From: Lamprobacter sp046541315
Lineage (GTDB): Bacteria > Pseudomonadota > Gammaproteobacteria > Chromatiales > Chromatiaceae
DNA length: 13,595 bases
Direction: 5' to 3'
NCBI RefSeq assembly: GCF_046541315.1
Contig: NZ_JBKHDN010000061.1
Location: forward strand, 1 to 13,595
Made by a program: the position numbers and the translations under genes. Shown piece after piece: positions 1-9,865 of the stretch. The notes under the pieces are model-generated. The model was not told where the DNA came from, made no database searches, and was given only the letters and a program-made list of their open reading frames with translations. Numbering within the stretch: the first letter of the stretch is position 1; the number at the start of each line of letters is the position of its first letter.

Positions 1-97
1 ATCGGGCTTGTCGGGCAGGGTTGTCCAGCGCTCAGGTCATGCAATCATAAGGCGATTGACGAAAATCACCTCAGGCCGTGCCGGGGCCAGGAGTCAG

Positions 98-1541
<1,444 letters not shown>

Positions 1542-1549
<8 letters not shown>

Positions 1550-2624
1550 GGGTCGGCTCCAGTGGCAGATAGACAAGGAAGAGGGTGCAACCGGGCCGAC
1601 TCTCGCATTCGATCAGGCCCTGATGCTGATTGACGAGTTCTTGGGCAATCGCCAGCCCCAGCCCGGTGCCGCCGGCGCGCCCGGAAACCATGGGGAAGAA
1701 GATCCGATCCATGAGTTCCTCGGGGATGCCCGGGCCGTCGTCCTCGATCTCGATCACCAGCACCAGCCGGTGGCGGATGCTGCCGATGGTGAATTGCCGC
1801 AGCACCCGCGTTCGCAGCGTCACATGACCCTGCTGACCGGCGGCATCGGCGGCGTTGCGGGCAATGTTGAGCAGGGCCTGGATCAGCCGATCGGTATCGG
1901 CCTCGAGATTCGGAATGCTCGGATCATAGTCACGGATGATCTCGGGACCGGCAGGGAACTCGGCGCTGAGCAGGCCGCGCACATGCTCGATCGCATGATG
2001 GATGTTGAGCGAGCGCCGCTGCGGCAGATGGTTCGGCCCCAGCATCCGGTTCAGCAGCGCCTGCAGCCGATCGGCCTCGTCGATGATGATGCGGGTGTAT
2101 TCGCGCAGGCCCGGGTTGGGCAGCTCGCGTTCGAGGAGCTGCGCCGCGCCGCGCAGTCCGCCGAGCGGGTTCTTGATCTCGTGCGCGAGTCCGCGCAGCA
2201 GCGCCTGGGTCGCGTGATGCTGCGAGATCAGGTATTCCTCGCGCGCGATACGGAGCTGGCGGTCGACCTGTTGCATCTCCATCAGCAGGTCATAGGGCTC
2301 GTCGCGCGCATGCAGCGGTAGCACGGTGCAGTTGACGCGGATGCTCTGCCGATCCGGGCGCTTGACCTCGACCTCGCGCTCGGTAAAGGGTTGGCGCGTC
2401 TCGAAGGCCTCGCGCAGCCGGTCCTCGACCGAATCGGTGGGGCAGGGCACCAAGCGCCCCGCCACCTCGCCGAGCACGGTCTTGGCGCTGACCGCGAGCA
2501 GGTTCTCGCCGGCGGCATTGATATAGCGCAGCCGCAGGTCGCGATCGAACAGCAGCACGGCGGTGCTTAGGTTGTCGAGGATCATGGTGCCAAGCCGGCT
2601 GCGTCCGCTCTCGATGTCGTTCAT
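1542..2624 (-). CDS. ntrB: Nitrogen regulation sensor histidine kinase/phosphatase NtrB (NR(II))
   Basis: This is a cytoplasmic bifunctional kinase/phosphatase of 360 residues. In its family it phosphorylates NtrC under nitrogen limitation and is switched to phosphatase by unmodified PII. It has an N-terminal PAS domain (about 14-120), the dimerisation/phospho-acceptor helix with H148 in LAHEIKNPL, and an HATPase domain with N box NIARNAADAA (253-262), G1 box DDGPGI (295-300) and G2 box GGTGLGLAIA (318-327). No membrane segment is seen, as expected for NtrB. The ATG at 2624 places the PAS domain close to the N-terminus, as in homologues. A TTG at 2684 would add 20 residues (380 in all) and an ATG at 2585 would shorten it; none has a clear Shine-Dalgarno sequence, so the start is uncertain. 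It lies downstream of glnA on the same strand and overlaps ntrC. Confidence 0.95.
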
Positions 2625-2760
2625 CAGTGTCACTGGCGCCTGATCGAAAACCCGGTGGATCAGCCATTTCCATCGATTAAGCAAGCACCGAGCCAGATGA
2701 CGGACGCCGGTTGGGATCAGGTCCCGCGCGCACGGCTGGGGCCGATCCGCTCCATCATTC

Positions 2761-2775
2761 GCACTAGTTTAGTGC
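2761..2775. promoter_or_regulatory. NtrC-type operator upstream of ntrBC
   Basis: The sequence GCACTAGTTTAGTGC is a perfect inverted repeat with 6-bp arms and a 3-bp spacer. It matches the enterobacterial NtrC site pattern GCACYA-N3-TRGTGC at every specified position. It lies about 137 bp upstream of the chosen ntrB ATG. In Escherichia coli a similar site overlaps the glnL (ntrB) promoter and mediates autorepression by NtrC. I infer a similar role here, but no clear promoter elements could be assigned. Genuine NtrC binding is likely from the sequence match and context, but unproven. Confidence 0.75.
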
Positions 2776-2856
2776 TTAACGCCCTTAGCGAGAGCGTTGG
2801 AATGCACCAGCTCCTAACAACGCGCCCAGCAACCAAGGGTCGAGCACCGTGGCTCG

Positions 2857-2871
2857 CGACCGTCGCGGTCG
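2857..2871. repeat. GC-rich inverted repeat between glnA and ntrB
   Basis: CGACCG-TCG-CGGTCG is a perfect 6-bp inverted repeat with a 3-base spacer. It has no following T tract on either strand. It could be a small hairpin or a protein-binding palindrome. Short palindromes of this kind arise often by chance in DNA this GC-rich, so little weight is placed on it. Confidence 0.25.
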
Positions 2872-3073
2872 TGACAGGGCGGTCTTGGGCGCTCGCAGAC
2901 AGCAGGGCCAGACAATCGCCCACCAGCGCGAGAGGTTCATGTGCAGAGGCATGGGAGATGGCGAGACCCGATTGGGGGCTCGGGGCGAGGGATCCGATGG
3001 GGCACTGCCGATGGCGGGCTATCGAGCGGAAGGCAACGAGAAATCGGCCGGCAAAGCGACCGCAGAGGCGCAC

Positions 3074-3116
3074 GCGGGCGTCCTTGCCCGCAGCGGGGCG
3101 CGGCAATTCTGCGGGC
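3074..3116 (-). terminator. Possible glnA 3' hairpin(s)
   Basis: Starting about 24 bases after the glnA stop, CTGCGGGC (3109-3116) can pair with GCCCGCAG (3086-3093), giving an 8-bp perfect stem with a 15-base loop. The segment 3086-3091 can alternatively pair with GCGGGC at 3074-3079 (6-bp stem, 6-base loop). The two hairpins are mutually exclusive. No run of T follows on the minus strand, so an intrinsic terminator is not demonstrated. A 3'-end stabilising or Rho-dependent structure is equally possible. Confidence 0.3.
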
Positions 3117-3139
3117 ATCGCCGGCGCCTGGCTTGTCGG

Positions 3140-4552
3140 TCAGAGGCTGTAGTAGAGATCGAACTCGACCGGATGCGTGCTCATGCGCAACTGGGTGACT
3201 TCGTCCATCTTGAGTTTGATATAGCCGTCGATGACATCGTCGGTGAAGACGCCGCCGGCGGTGAGGAATTCGCGATCGGCATCGAGCGCAGCCAAGGCCT
3301 GATCGAACGAGTAGCAGACCTGCGGAATGGACTTCTCTTCTTCCGGCGGAAGGTCGTAGAGATCCTTGTCCATGGCGTCGCCGGGATGGATCTTGTTCTG
3401 GATGCCATCGAGGCCGGCCATCATCATCGCCGAGAACGACAGGTACGGGTTACCGGTGCTGTCCGGGAAGCGCACCTCGATGCGCGTGGCCTTGGGATTG
3501 GCATCATGCGGGATGCGGATCGAGGCCGAGCGATTCCTGGACGAATAGGCCAGCATCACCGGCGCCTCGAAGCCGGGCACCAGGCGCTTGTAGGAGTTGG
3601 TGGAGGCGTTGGTGAAGGCATTCAGCGCGCGCGCGTGCTTGATGATGCCGCCGATGTAGTAGAGCGCGGTATCGGACAGGCCGCCGTACTTGTCGCCGGC
3701 GAAGATGTTCTGGCCATCCTTGCCGAGCGACTGATGGACGTGCATGCCGTTGCCATTGTCGCCGACCAGGGGCTTGGGCATGAAGGTGGCCGTCTTGCCA
3801 TAGGCATGGGCGACATTCTGCACGCAGTATTTGAGGATCTGGTTCATGTCGGCGCGCCTGACCAAGGTGGCAAAGCGGGTGCCGATCTCGCACTGGCCGG
3901 CGGTGGCGACCTCGTGGTGATGCACCTCGACCGGCACGCCCATCTCCTCCATCGCCAGGCACATCGCGGCACGCAGGTCGTTGAGCGAGTCCACCGGCGG
4001 CACCGGGAAGTAGCCGCCCTTGACGCCGGGGCGGTGCCCCATGTTGCCGTCCTCGAAGACGCGCTCGGAGTTCCACTCGGCCTCCTCGGAATCGACCTTG
4101 TAGAAGGCGCCGGCCATGCTCACGCCCCAGCGCACGTCGTCGAGGACGAAGAATTCCGGCTCGGGACCGAAGAAGGCGGTGTCGGCGATGCCGGTGGAGG
4201 CCAGATAGGCCTCGGCGCGCTTGGCCACCGAACGCGGATCACGCTCGTAGCCCTGCATGGTGGCGGGCTCGAGGATGTCGCAGCGCACGATCAGGGTCTT
4301 CTCGTCGGAGAACGGGTCGAGCACCGCCGTCGCGGCCTCTGGCATCAGAACCATGTCCGAGGCCTCGATGCCCTTCCAGCCGGCGATCGAGGAGCCGTCG
4401 AACATCTTGCCGTCTTGGAACAGGGCTTCATCGACGATCCGGGCCGGCAGCGAGACGTGCTGCTCCTTGCCGCGCGTATCCGTGAAGCGAAGGTCCACGA
4501 ATTTTACGTCCTCGTCTTTGATCGTCTTCAACACGTCGTCAGTGGCGGACAT
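3140..4552 (-). CDS. glnA: Glutamine synthetase, type I-beta (adenylylatable)
   Basis: The enzyme makes glutamine from glutamate, ammonia and ATP in the cytoplasm as a dodecamer. It is 470 residues long, the usual length for type I-beta. The N-terminal beta-grasp domain ends at FDGSS (51-55). The catalytic domain carries FGPEPEFF with E131/E133, metal and ammonium residues E214 and E222, the GNGMHVHQS loop (268-275) with H271, R323, the glutamate-gate E329, R341/R346, and E359/R361. KDLYDLPPEE near residue 399 is the adenylylation loop with Tyr399, so activity is probably controlled by GlnE. The ATG has a GGGAG Shine-Dalgarno at about 4562-4566. Upstream lie a sigma-54 promoter and two NtrC-like sites, matching the classic nitrogen-controlled arrangement; ntrB-ntrC follow downstream on the same strand. 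Confidence 0.98.
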   Translation of the reverse strand: MSATDDVLKTIKDEDVKFVDLRFTDTRGKEQHVSLPARIVDEALFQDGKMFDGSSIAGWKGIEASDMVLMPEAATAVLDPFSDEKTLIVRCDILEPATMQGYERDPRSVAKRAEAYLASTGIADTAFFGPEPEFFVLDDVRWGVSMAGAFYKVDSEEAEWNSERVFEDGNMGHRPGVKGGYFPVPPVDSLNDLRAAMCLAMEEMGVPVEVHHHEVATAGQCEIGTRFATLVRRADMNQILKYCVQNVAHAYGKTATFMPKPLVGDNGNGMHVHQSLGKDGQNIFAGDKYGGLSDTALYYIGGIIKHARALNAFTNASTNSYKRLVPGFEAPVMLAYSSRNRSASIRIPHDANPKATRIEVRFPDSTGNPYLSFSAMMMAGLDGIQNKIHPGDAMDKDLYDLPPEEEKSIPQVCYSFDQALAALDADREFLTAGGVFTDDVIDGYIKLKMDEVTQLRMSTHPVEFDLYYSL

Positions 4553-4623
4553 CTGCGAAATCTCCCGCTAATTGGTCTTGGGCTTGTGAATGGAGTCTGG
4601 CCAGTGTGCTCGCTCAAGTCACT

Positions 4624-4639
4624 AGCAGGTTATGTACCA
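4624..4639 (-). promoter_or_regulatory. Sigma-54 promoter of glnA (-24/-12)
   Basis: Read on the minus strand the sequence is TGGTACATAACCTGCT. The invariant GG (-24) and GC (-12) are present and exactly 12 positions apart, and 12 of the 16 positions fall in line with the TGGCACR-N4-TTGCW consensus apart from C-to-T at position 4 and T-to-C at position 12. The predicted start is near 4613, giving a leader of about 61 bases before the ATG. E. coli glnAp2 has a leader of similar length. Promoter identity is inferred from match, position and gene. Confidence 0.8.
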
Positions 4640-4716
4640 GGTCATCTGCCACGGTCTTGGCGATGGCGGACCCATGGAACCTCTGCTGGCGCGGTAGCCT
4701 GAGCAACCATGATTGC

Positions 4717-4731
4717 GCACACAAATAGACC
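4717..4731. promoter_or_regulatory. Putative NtrC enhancer site, glnA-proximal (about -111)
   Basis: GCACACAAATAGACC keeps 8 of the 12 specified positions of GCACYA-N3-TRGTGC. It is centred about 111 bp upstream of the predicted sigma-54 start. Alone it would be weak; its support comes from its spacing of 32 bp from the second site, about three helical turns, the geometry known for E. coli glnA. Confidence 0.5.
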
Positions 4732-4748
4732 ATACCCGGACTGGCGTC

Positions 4749-4763
4749 GCACCGAAAGAGGGC
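4749..4763. promoter_or_regulatory. Putative NtrC enhancer site, glnA-distal (about -143)
   Basis: GCACCGAAAGAGGGC, read on the minus strand as GCCCTCTTTCGGTGC, keeps 9 of the 12 specified positions of the NtrC pattern. It is centred about 143 bp upstream of the predicted glnA start and 32 bp from the proximal site. It lies in the short gap after the stop codon of the upstream transporter gene. Its low conservation is compensated by placement. Confidence 0.5.
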
Positions 4764-4774
4764 ATGGGTGGCCC

Positions 4775-5920
4775 TCAGCCGAAATAGAGGCGCACATCGG
4801 CGATCTCGGGGTCATCCTGGATGGCGGCCCGCAGCCGCTGTTGCAGCTGCCGCGCGGCGGCTGCGTCGACGAAGGTGCGCAGCGGGAAGAAGACATCGAC
4901 GGTGATCGCCCCCTCCAGATAATGCAGCAGGACGCGCTTGCGGGTCAGCGCCTCGGGGATCTCCTGCCAGCGCTGGTCGAGGCGCCCGAGGACTTCGGTG
5001 CGCATCGGTAGGCCCTTGGTCGGGGTCGCGCACTCGTCGTCTTCCGGATCGATGTGAACGATGACATCGGACATGCGTTCGATGGTCTCCATCAGCCGCT
5101 CTTGCACCAGCACGCTGATCGCATGGCCTTCGGAGACGCTGATGTCGGGGTCGACCAGGACATGGACGTCGGCGGCGGTGTTGCCGCCGAGGGTGCGGGT
5201 GCGCAGCATGTGGATGTCGCGCACGCCGGTGCTGTGGCGGATGATCCGACTCATCTCCCGCAGACGCTCGGGATCGAGGGCGGTGTCGACGAGTTCGCGG
5301 GTGGCGTTGGAGCCCAGATCCCAGGCGATCTTGGCGATCATCACCGCCACGAGCACCGAGGCGATCGCATCCAGGTCGGGAAGACCGGCGAGGGTACCGG
5401 CCACCCCGATCATCACGATCACCGAGGAGATGGCATCGGAGCGATGGTGCCAGGCGTTGGCGATCAGCAGATCGGAGCGCACCCGCACGCCATAGGCGCG
5501 GGTGTACCAATACAGGGCCTCCTTGATCAGGATCGAGAGCCCGGCGGCGTAGAGGGCGATCGGGCCCGGCTGCAGCAGGGCCTGCGGATGGAACAGACGC
5601 TGCACCGCATCCCAGCCGATGCCGAGCGCGACCGCCACCAGCAGGAAGCCCAGCACCAGGGTGGCGACCGTCTCGAAACGGCCGTGGCCATAGGGATGCT
5701 CGGCATCCGGGGCCTGACCGGCCTTGTGGCCGGCGAACCAGACCAGCAGGTCGGAGAGCAGATCGGAGAGCGAATGGATGCCGTCGGCGATGAGCGCGTG
5801 CGATTGGCCGAACACGCCCGCGACGATCTTGACGGCGGACAGCAGCAGGTTGACGATCGCGCCGACCAGGGTGGTTCGCTTGATGGCCTGGGCGCGCGCC
5901 TGGCGGGAATTGATGTCCAT
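4775..5920 (-). CDS. Cation diffusion facilitator (CDF) family metal efflux transporter
   Basis: This 381-residue inner-membrane protein probably exports divalent metal in exchange for protons. Hydrophobic segments at about 17-40, 45-63, 84-102, 118-136, 163-181 and 184-200 fit six transmembrane helices. Metal-site motifs are HSLSD (H49, D53) in TM2 and HHRSD (H158, D162) in TM5, the His/Asp pair arrangement seen in zinc-type CDFs; HPYGHGRFE (75-83) is the family loop between TM2 and TM3. The cytoplasmic domain (about 215-292) is followed by about 75 further residues that look like a second copy of the same fold. Typical CDFs are nearer 300 residues. Zn2+ is the best guess for substrate, but Fe, Cd, Co or Mn cannot be excluded. 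The ATG lacks a clear Shine-Dalgarno. The gene is divergent from glyQ and ends 222 bp before glnA. Confidence 0.9.
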   Translation of the reverse strand: MDINSRQARAQAIKRTTLVGAIVNLLLSAVKIVAGVFGQSHALIADGIHSLSDLLSDLLVWFAGHKAGQAPDAEHPYGHGRFETVATLVLGFLLVAVALGIGWDAVQRLFHPQALLQPGPIALYAAGLSILIKEALYWYTRAYGVRVRSDLLIANAWHHRSDAISSVIVMIGVAGTLAGLPDLDAIASVLVAVMIAKIAWDLGSNATRELVDTALDPERLREMSRIIRHSTGVRDIHMLRTRTLGGNTAADVHVLVDPDISVSEGHAISVLVQERLMETIERMSDVIVHIDPEDDECATPTKGLPMRTEVLGRLDQRWQEIPEALTRKRVLLHYLEGAITVDVFFPLRTFVDAAAARQLQQRLRAAIQDDPEIADVRLYFG

Positions 5921-5966
5921 ACGGGATGCCGATGCGGTCGCTGCGGATGCAGCCTCGATGGGACCG

Positions 5967-5972
5967 ATTATA
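5967..5972 (-). promoter_or_regulatory. Candidate -10 element for the CDF transporter gene
   Basis: A perfect TATAAT reads on the minus strand 47 bp upstream of the transporter ATG, with a predicted start near 5960. No recognisable -35 hexamer lies 16-19 bp upstream, so the promoter call rests on the -10 box and its position in a divergent intergenic region. Confidence 0.4.
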
Positions 5973-6032
5973 ACGGTGGGGGCGCGTCGACGAGGAAGAC
6001 GCTTGCACTGGTCCGCGGGCGCCGATCATCGC

Positions 6033-6038
6033 TATACT
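6033..6038 (+). promoter_or_regulatory. Candidate -10 element for the glyQS transcript
   Basis: TATACT lies about 31 bp upstream of the glyQ start in the gap between divergent genes. A TTGCAC at 6003-6008 is 24 bp away, too far for a standard -35, and no better hexamer is visible. The predicted leader is about 25 bases, too short for a T-box riboswitch. Confidence 0.4.
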
Positions 6039-6068
6039 GTGGGGTTTTAGCAGCTGCTGGAGTCCGCG

Positions 6069-6991
<923 letters not shown>

Positions 6992-6995
<4 letters not shown>

Positions 6996-9103
6996 GTTCG
7001 ATCCCAGACGCCGATCTGCTCGTCGCCGATCTGCTCGTCGAGATCGGCACCGAGGAATTGCCGCCGGCTGCGCTCGCGGGCCTGTCCGAGGCGTTTCGCG
7101 AGGCCCTGCTGACACAGCTCGACGAGGCCCGGCTCGGCCACGGCGCGGCACAGGCCTTCGCCAGCCCGCGCCGGCTCGCGGTGCTGATCGCGGCGGTGGC
7201 GACGGCGCAGCCCGATGAGCAGGTGACGCGGCGCGGGCCGGCGGTGAAGGCGGCCTTCGATGAGCAGGGCAACGCGACCAAGGCCGCGCTCGGCTTCGCC
7301 CAGTCCTGCGGGGTCGCGGTCGCGGCGCTCGAGCGCGAGGAAACGCCCAAAGGCGCTTGGCTGTGCTACCGGCATCGGGTCACCGGCGAACAGGCGGCGA
7401 CGCTGCTGCCGGACCTGATCGAGCAGGCGCTGGCGGCACTGCCGATCCCGAAGCGGATGCGCTGGGGCGATCGCAGCGTCGAGTTCGTGCGCCCGGTGCA
7501 CTGGGTCTGCGTCTTGCTCGGCGAGGCAACGGTGCCGGGGCGCGTGCTTGGTCTTGGGATCGATCGACTGACCCAGGGTCATCGCTTCCATCATCCCGAG
7601 GCGATCCGCCTGGACGCGCCGGGCGACTATCTCGCGGCCCTGCGCGCGGCTCGGGTCGAGCCCGATCTCGCGAGCCGACGCCGCTCGATCCGCGATCAGG
7701 TCGAGGCGCTCGCGGCCGCCGCCGGCGGCCGGGCGATGATCGAGGCCTCGGTGCTCGACGAGGTCACGGCGCTCTGCGAATGGCCGGTCGCGCTGCTGGG
7801 TCGATTCGATCCGGATTTCCTCAAGGTTCCGCCCGAGGTCTTGATCGAGACCATGCAGGCCAACCAGAAATATTTCCCGGTGCTCGATGGCGAGGGGCGC
7901 TTGTTGCCCTGTTTCATCACCGTCAGCAATATCGAGAGCCGCGAGCCGGAACAGGTGCGGGCCGGTAACGAGCGCGTGATTCGCCCGCGCTTCGCCGATG
8001 CCAAGTTCTTCTGGGAGCAGGATCTGAAGACACCGTTGGCCGAGCGGGTCGCCGCGCTCGCGGGCATCGTCTTCCAACACCAGCTCGGCACGCTGTTGGA
8101 GAAGACCGAGCGGATCGCCGTGCTCAGCGCCTGGATCGGTGGCGAGATCGGCGCCGATGTGGACGCGACCGAGCGGGCCGCGCGTCTGGCCAAGGCCGAT
8201 CTGGCGACCCAGATGGTGGGCGAGTTCGGCAGCTTGCAAGGGGTGATGGGCCGCTATTACGCGCAACGCACGGGTGAGCCCGACGCCATCGCCACGGCGA
8301 TCGAGCAGCATTACTGGCCGAAGCACGCCGGCGACCGGCTCCCGGAGACGGATCTGGCGCGCGCGGTCGCGCTCGCCGATCGGGTCGATACCCTGATCGG
8401 GATCTTCGCCATCGGCCAGCGCCCAACCGGCGTCAAAGACCCCTATGGACTGCGGCGAGCGGCCATCGCGGTGCTGCGGCTGCTGATCGAGACCCCGCTC
8501 GCGCTGGATCTGCGGACCTTGCTCGAACGGGCTGCGGCAGGCTATCCCGCCGCGATCGACGCGGCAGGCGCCATCGACGAGGTCTTGCCATACAGCATCG
8601 ACCGGCTGAAGCGCTATTACGCGGATGCGGACAGCGACCGCGCGGCCGATCAAGACGTGGTCGCCGCCGTGCTGGCGCTGGGGCTGACGCGGCCGCTGGA
8701 TATCGATCGGCGCATCCGGGCGGTTCAGGGCTTCAGGGGCCGTCCGGAGGCCGCAGCGCTCGCGGCCGCCAACAAGCGCACGCGCAATATCCTGCGCAAG
8801 GCCTCGCCCGCAGAGATCGGCGCGCGGATCGACCCCGATCTGTTGCAAGACGCGGCCGAGCGCGCGCTGGTGACGGCGGTCGACGCGATGATGGCGCGGG
8901 TCGACGCACTGCTCGGGCAACAAGACTATGACTCGGCCCTGAGCGAACTGGCGGGCCTGCGACAGGTGCTCGACGATTTCTTCGAGCAGGTGATGGTGAT
9001 GGCCGAGGAACCCGCGCTCAGGGCGAACCGTCTGGCGATCTTGAAGCGCCTAGAGACCCTGTTCCTCGGCGTGGCCGATATCTCCTTGTTGCAGGTATCC
9101 TGA
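6992..9103 (+). CDS. glyS: Glycyl-tRNA synthetase beta subunit
   Basis: The beta subunit supplies tRNA-Gly recognition for the glycyl-tRNA synthetase. It has 703 residues (E. coli about 689). The N-terminus carries the family signature LLVEIGTEELPP (14-25). KRMRWGDRSVEFVRPVHW begins near residue 153, DPYGLRRAAIAVLRLL near 483, and the C-terminal DALR-like anticodon-binding region from about 600 ends in FFEQVMVMAEEPALRANRL. The ATG has a strong AGGAGG at 6982-6987 inside the end of glyQ. The first residues contain an in-frame duplication of ADLLV (residues 7-11 and 12-16), absent from the usual short N-terminus; the rest appears normal. A 7-bp-arm inverted repeat follows the gene. Confidence 0.97.
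7010..7039 (+). repeat. 15-bp tandem duplication in the glyS start region
   Basis: GCCGATCTGCTCGTC occurs twice head to tail without mismatch (7010-7024 and 7025-7039). It encodes ADLLV twice, in frame. Absence of any difference between copies suggests a recent slippage event, though selection on the protein could also keep them alike. Confidence 0.85.
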
Positions 9104-9125
9104 GGAAGCGCCCGATATCCGATAT

Positions 9126-9144
9126 CCGAATCGCGGCGATTCGG
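9126..9144 (+). repeat. Inverted repeat after glyS
   Basis: CCGAATC and GATTCGG form a perfect 7-bp stem around a 5-base loop, 22 bases after the glyS stop. No T tract follows on the plus strand, so it is at best a weak terminator or a processing hairpin. Two head-to-tail copies of CGATATC lie immediately before it. Confidence 0.35.
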
Positions 9145-9270
9145 TCGCATCGCTTGAAGGGTGCTTGGGGCCGCCCAATGCAAGCTTGGCAGGCCGCTTC
9201 CGGGACGCGGCGGAAAGACGGCCCGGAACGATGACCCGAAAAGATGGCTGGGGCATCAGGGGGAGACGCG

Positions 9271-9813
9271 TTGAAGTTGGTGATCTTGGATCGCGATGGC
9301 GTGATCAACTACGACTCTGCGGAGTACATCAAGTCCACGCGCGAATGGGAGCCGATCCCAGGCAGTCTGGAGGCGATCGCGCGGCTGAACAATGCCGGAG
9401 TCACGGTGGCGGTGGCGACCAATCAGTCGGCCATCGCGCGCGGCCTGTGCGATCTCGATGACATCAACGCCATTCATCAGATGCTGCGCTCCCGGCTGAA
9501 TGCGGTCGGCGGCCACGTCGAGGTGATCGCGTTCTGTCAGCACGCTCCCGGGGAGGGTTGCGAGTGTCGCAAACCCAAGACCGGCTTGCTGCGCGAAATC
9601 CGCCGCCGCACGGGGATTCCCCTGGATGACGCCCCCATGATCGGCGATTCCCAACGCGATCTGGATGCCGCCATCAGCGTCGGCGCTCGGCCGGTCCTGG
9701 TGCGCACCGGCAAGGGCGAGGACACGGAGCGCCATTTGCCGGTCGCGCTTGCCGAGATCCCGGTCTTCGACGATCTCGCCGCCGCCGTGGACGGCTTGCT
9801 CGCACAGTCCTGA
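9271..9813 (+). CDS. gmhB: D-glycero-beta-D-manno-heptose-1,7-bisphosphate 7-phosphatase (HAD family)
   Basis: This cytoplasmic HAD phosphatase removes the 7-phosphate from heptose bisphosphate in ADP-heptose synthesis for LPS inner core. It has 180 residues, normal for the family. Motif I is LDRDGVIN with nucleophile D7 and acid D9; motif II is ATNQS (T50); motif III lies at CRKPKTG; motif IV is MIGDSQRD (D126). CQHAPGEGCEC supplies C89, H91, C97 and C99, the zinc-binding set, with a shorter loop than I recall for E. coli GmhB. The TTG start is preferred because AGGGGGAGA at 9258-9266 sits just upstream and the protein then opens MKLVILDRDG. An in-frame ATG at 9244 would add nine residues but lacks a good Shine-Dalgarno. 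HisB-N-type histidinol phosphatase is the main alternative. No other heptose gene is present. Confidence 0.9.
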   Translation: MKLVILDRDGVINYDSAEYIKSTREWEPIPGSLEAIARLNNAGVTVAVATNQSAIARGLCDLDDINAIHQMLRSRLNAVGGHVEVIAFCQHAPGEGCECRKPKTGLLREIRRRTGIPLDDAPMIGDSQRDLDAAISVGARPVLVRTGKGEDTERHLPVALAEIPVFDDLAAAVDGLLAQS

Positions 9814-9865
9814 TCCGTCCCGCATGCCCGTTACGTCCTTCCCTGACGCTGCCCATGATCCCCTC

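Larger units (their letters stand above)
2625..3139. other. Non-coding region between glnA and ntrB
   Basis: This 515-bp gap holds no convincing gene. Open frames of 85-165 codons cross it on both strands, but they have no recognisable motif and are expected in DNA this GC-rich. It contains a perfect 6-3-6 palindrome of NtrC type at 2761-2775, a half-site-like GCACCA at 2804-2809, a GC-rich 6-3-6 inverted repeat at 2857-2871, and hairpin-forming repeats at 3074-3116 just after glnA. I see no clear sigma-70 or sigma-54 promoter for ntrB here. The weak -10-like TAAACT on the minus strand overlaps the palindrome. A small regulatory RNA cannot be excluded by eye. Confidence 0.6.

Noticed and set aside
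42..58. Inverted repeat CAATC/GATTG after the ntrC stop as a terminator
   Set aside because: The arms are only 5 bp and AT-containing with no T tract; too weak to call.
2717..3118. A 133-codon minus-strand open frame between glnA and ntrB
   Set aside because: It has no Shine-Dalgarno or motif, spans the NtrC palindrome and hairpin repeats, and its composition looks random. A real small gene cannot be strictly excluded.
2849..4702. A 617-codon plus-strand open frame opposite glnA
   Set aside because: It is the antisense shadow of glnA plus adjoining non-coding DNA; it has no recognisable motif.
6039..6068. T-box riboswitch upstream of glyQ
   Set aside because: Only about 30 bases separate the likely promoter from the start, far too short for a T-box, which is also rare in Proteobacteria.
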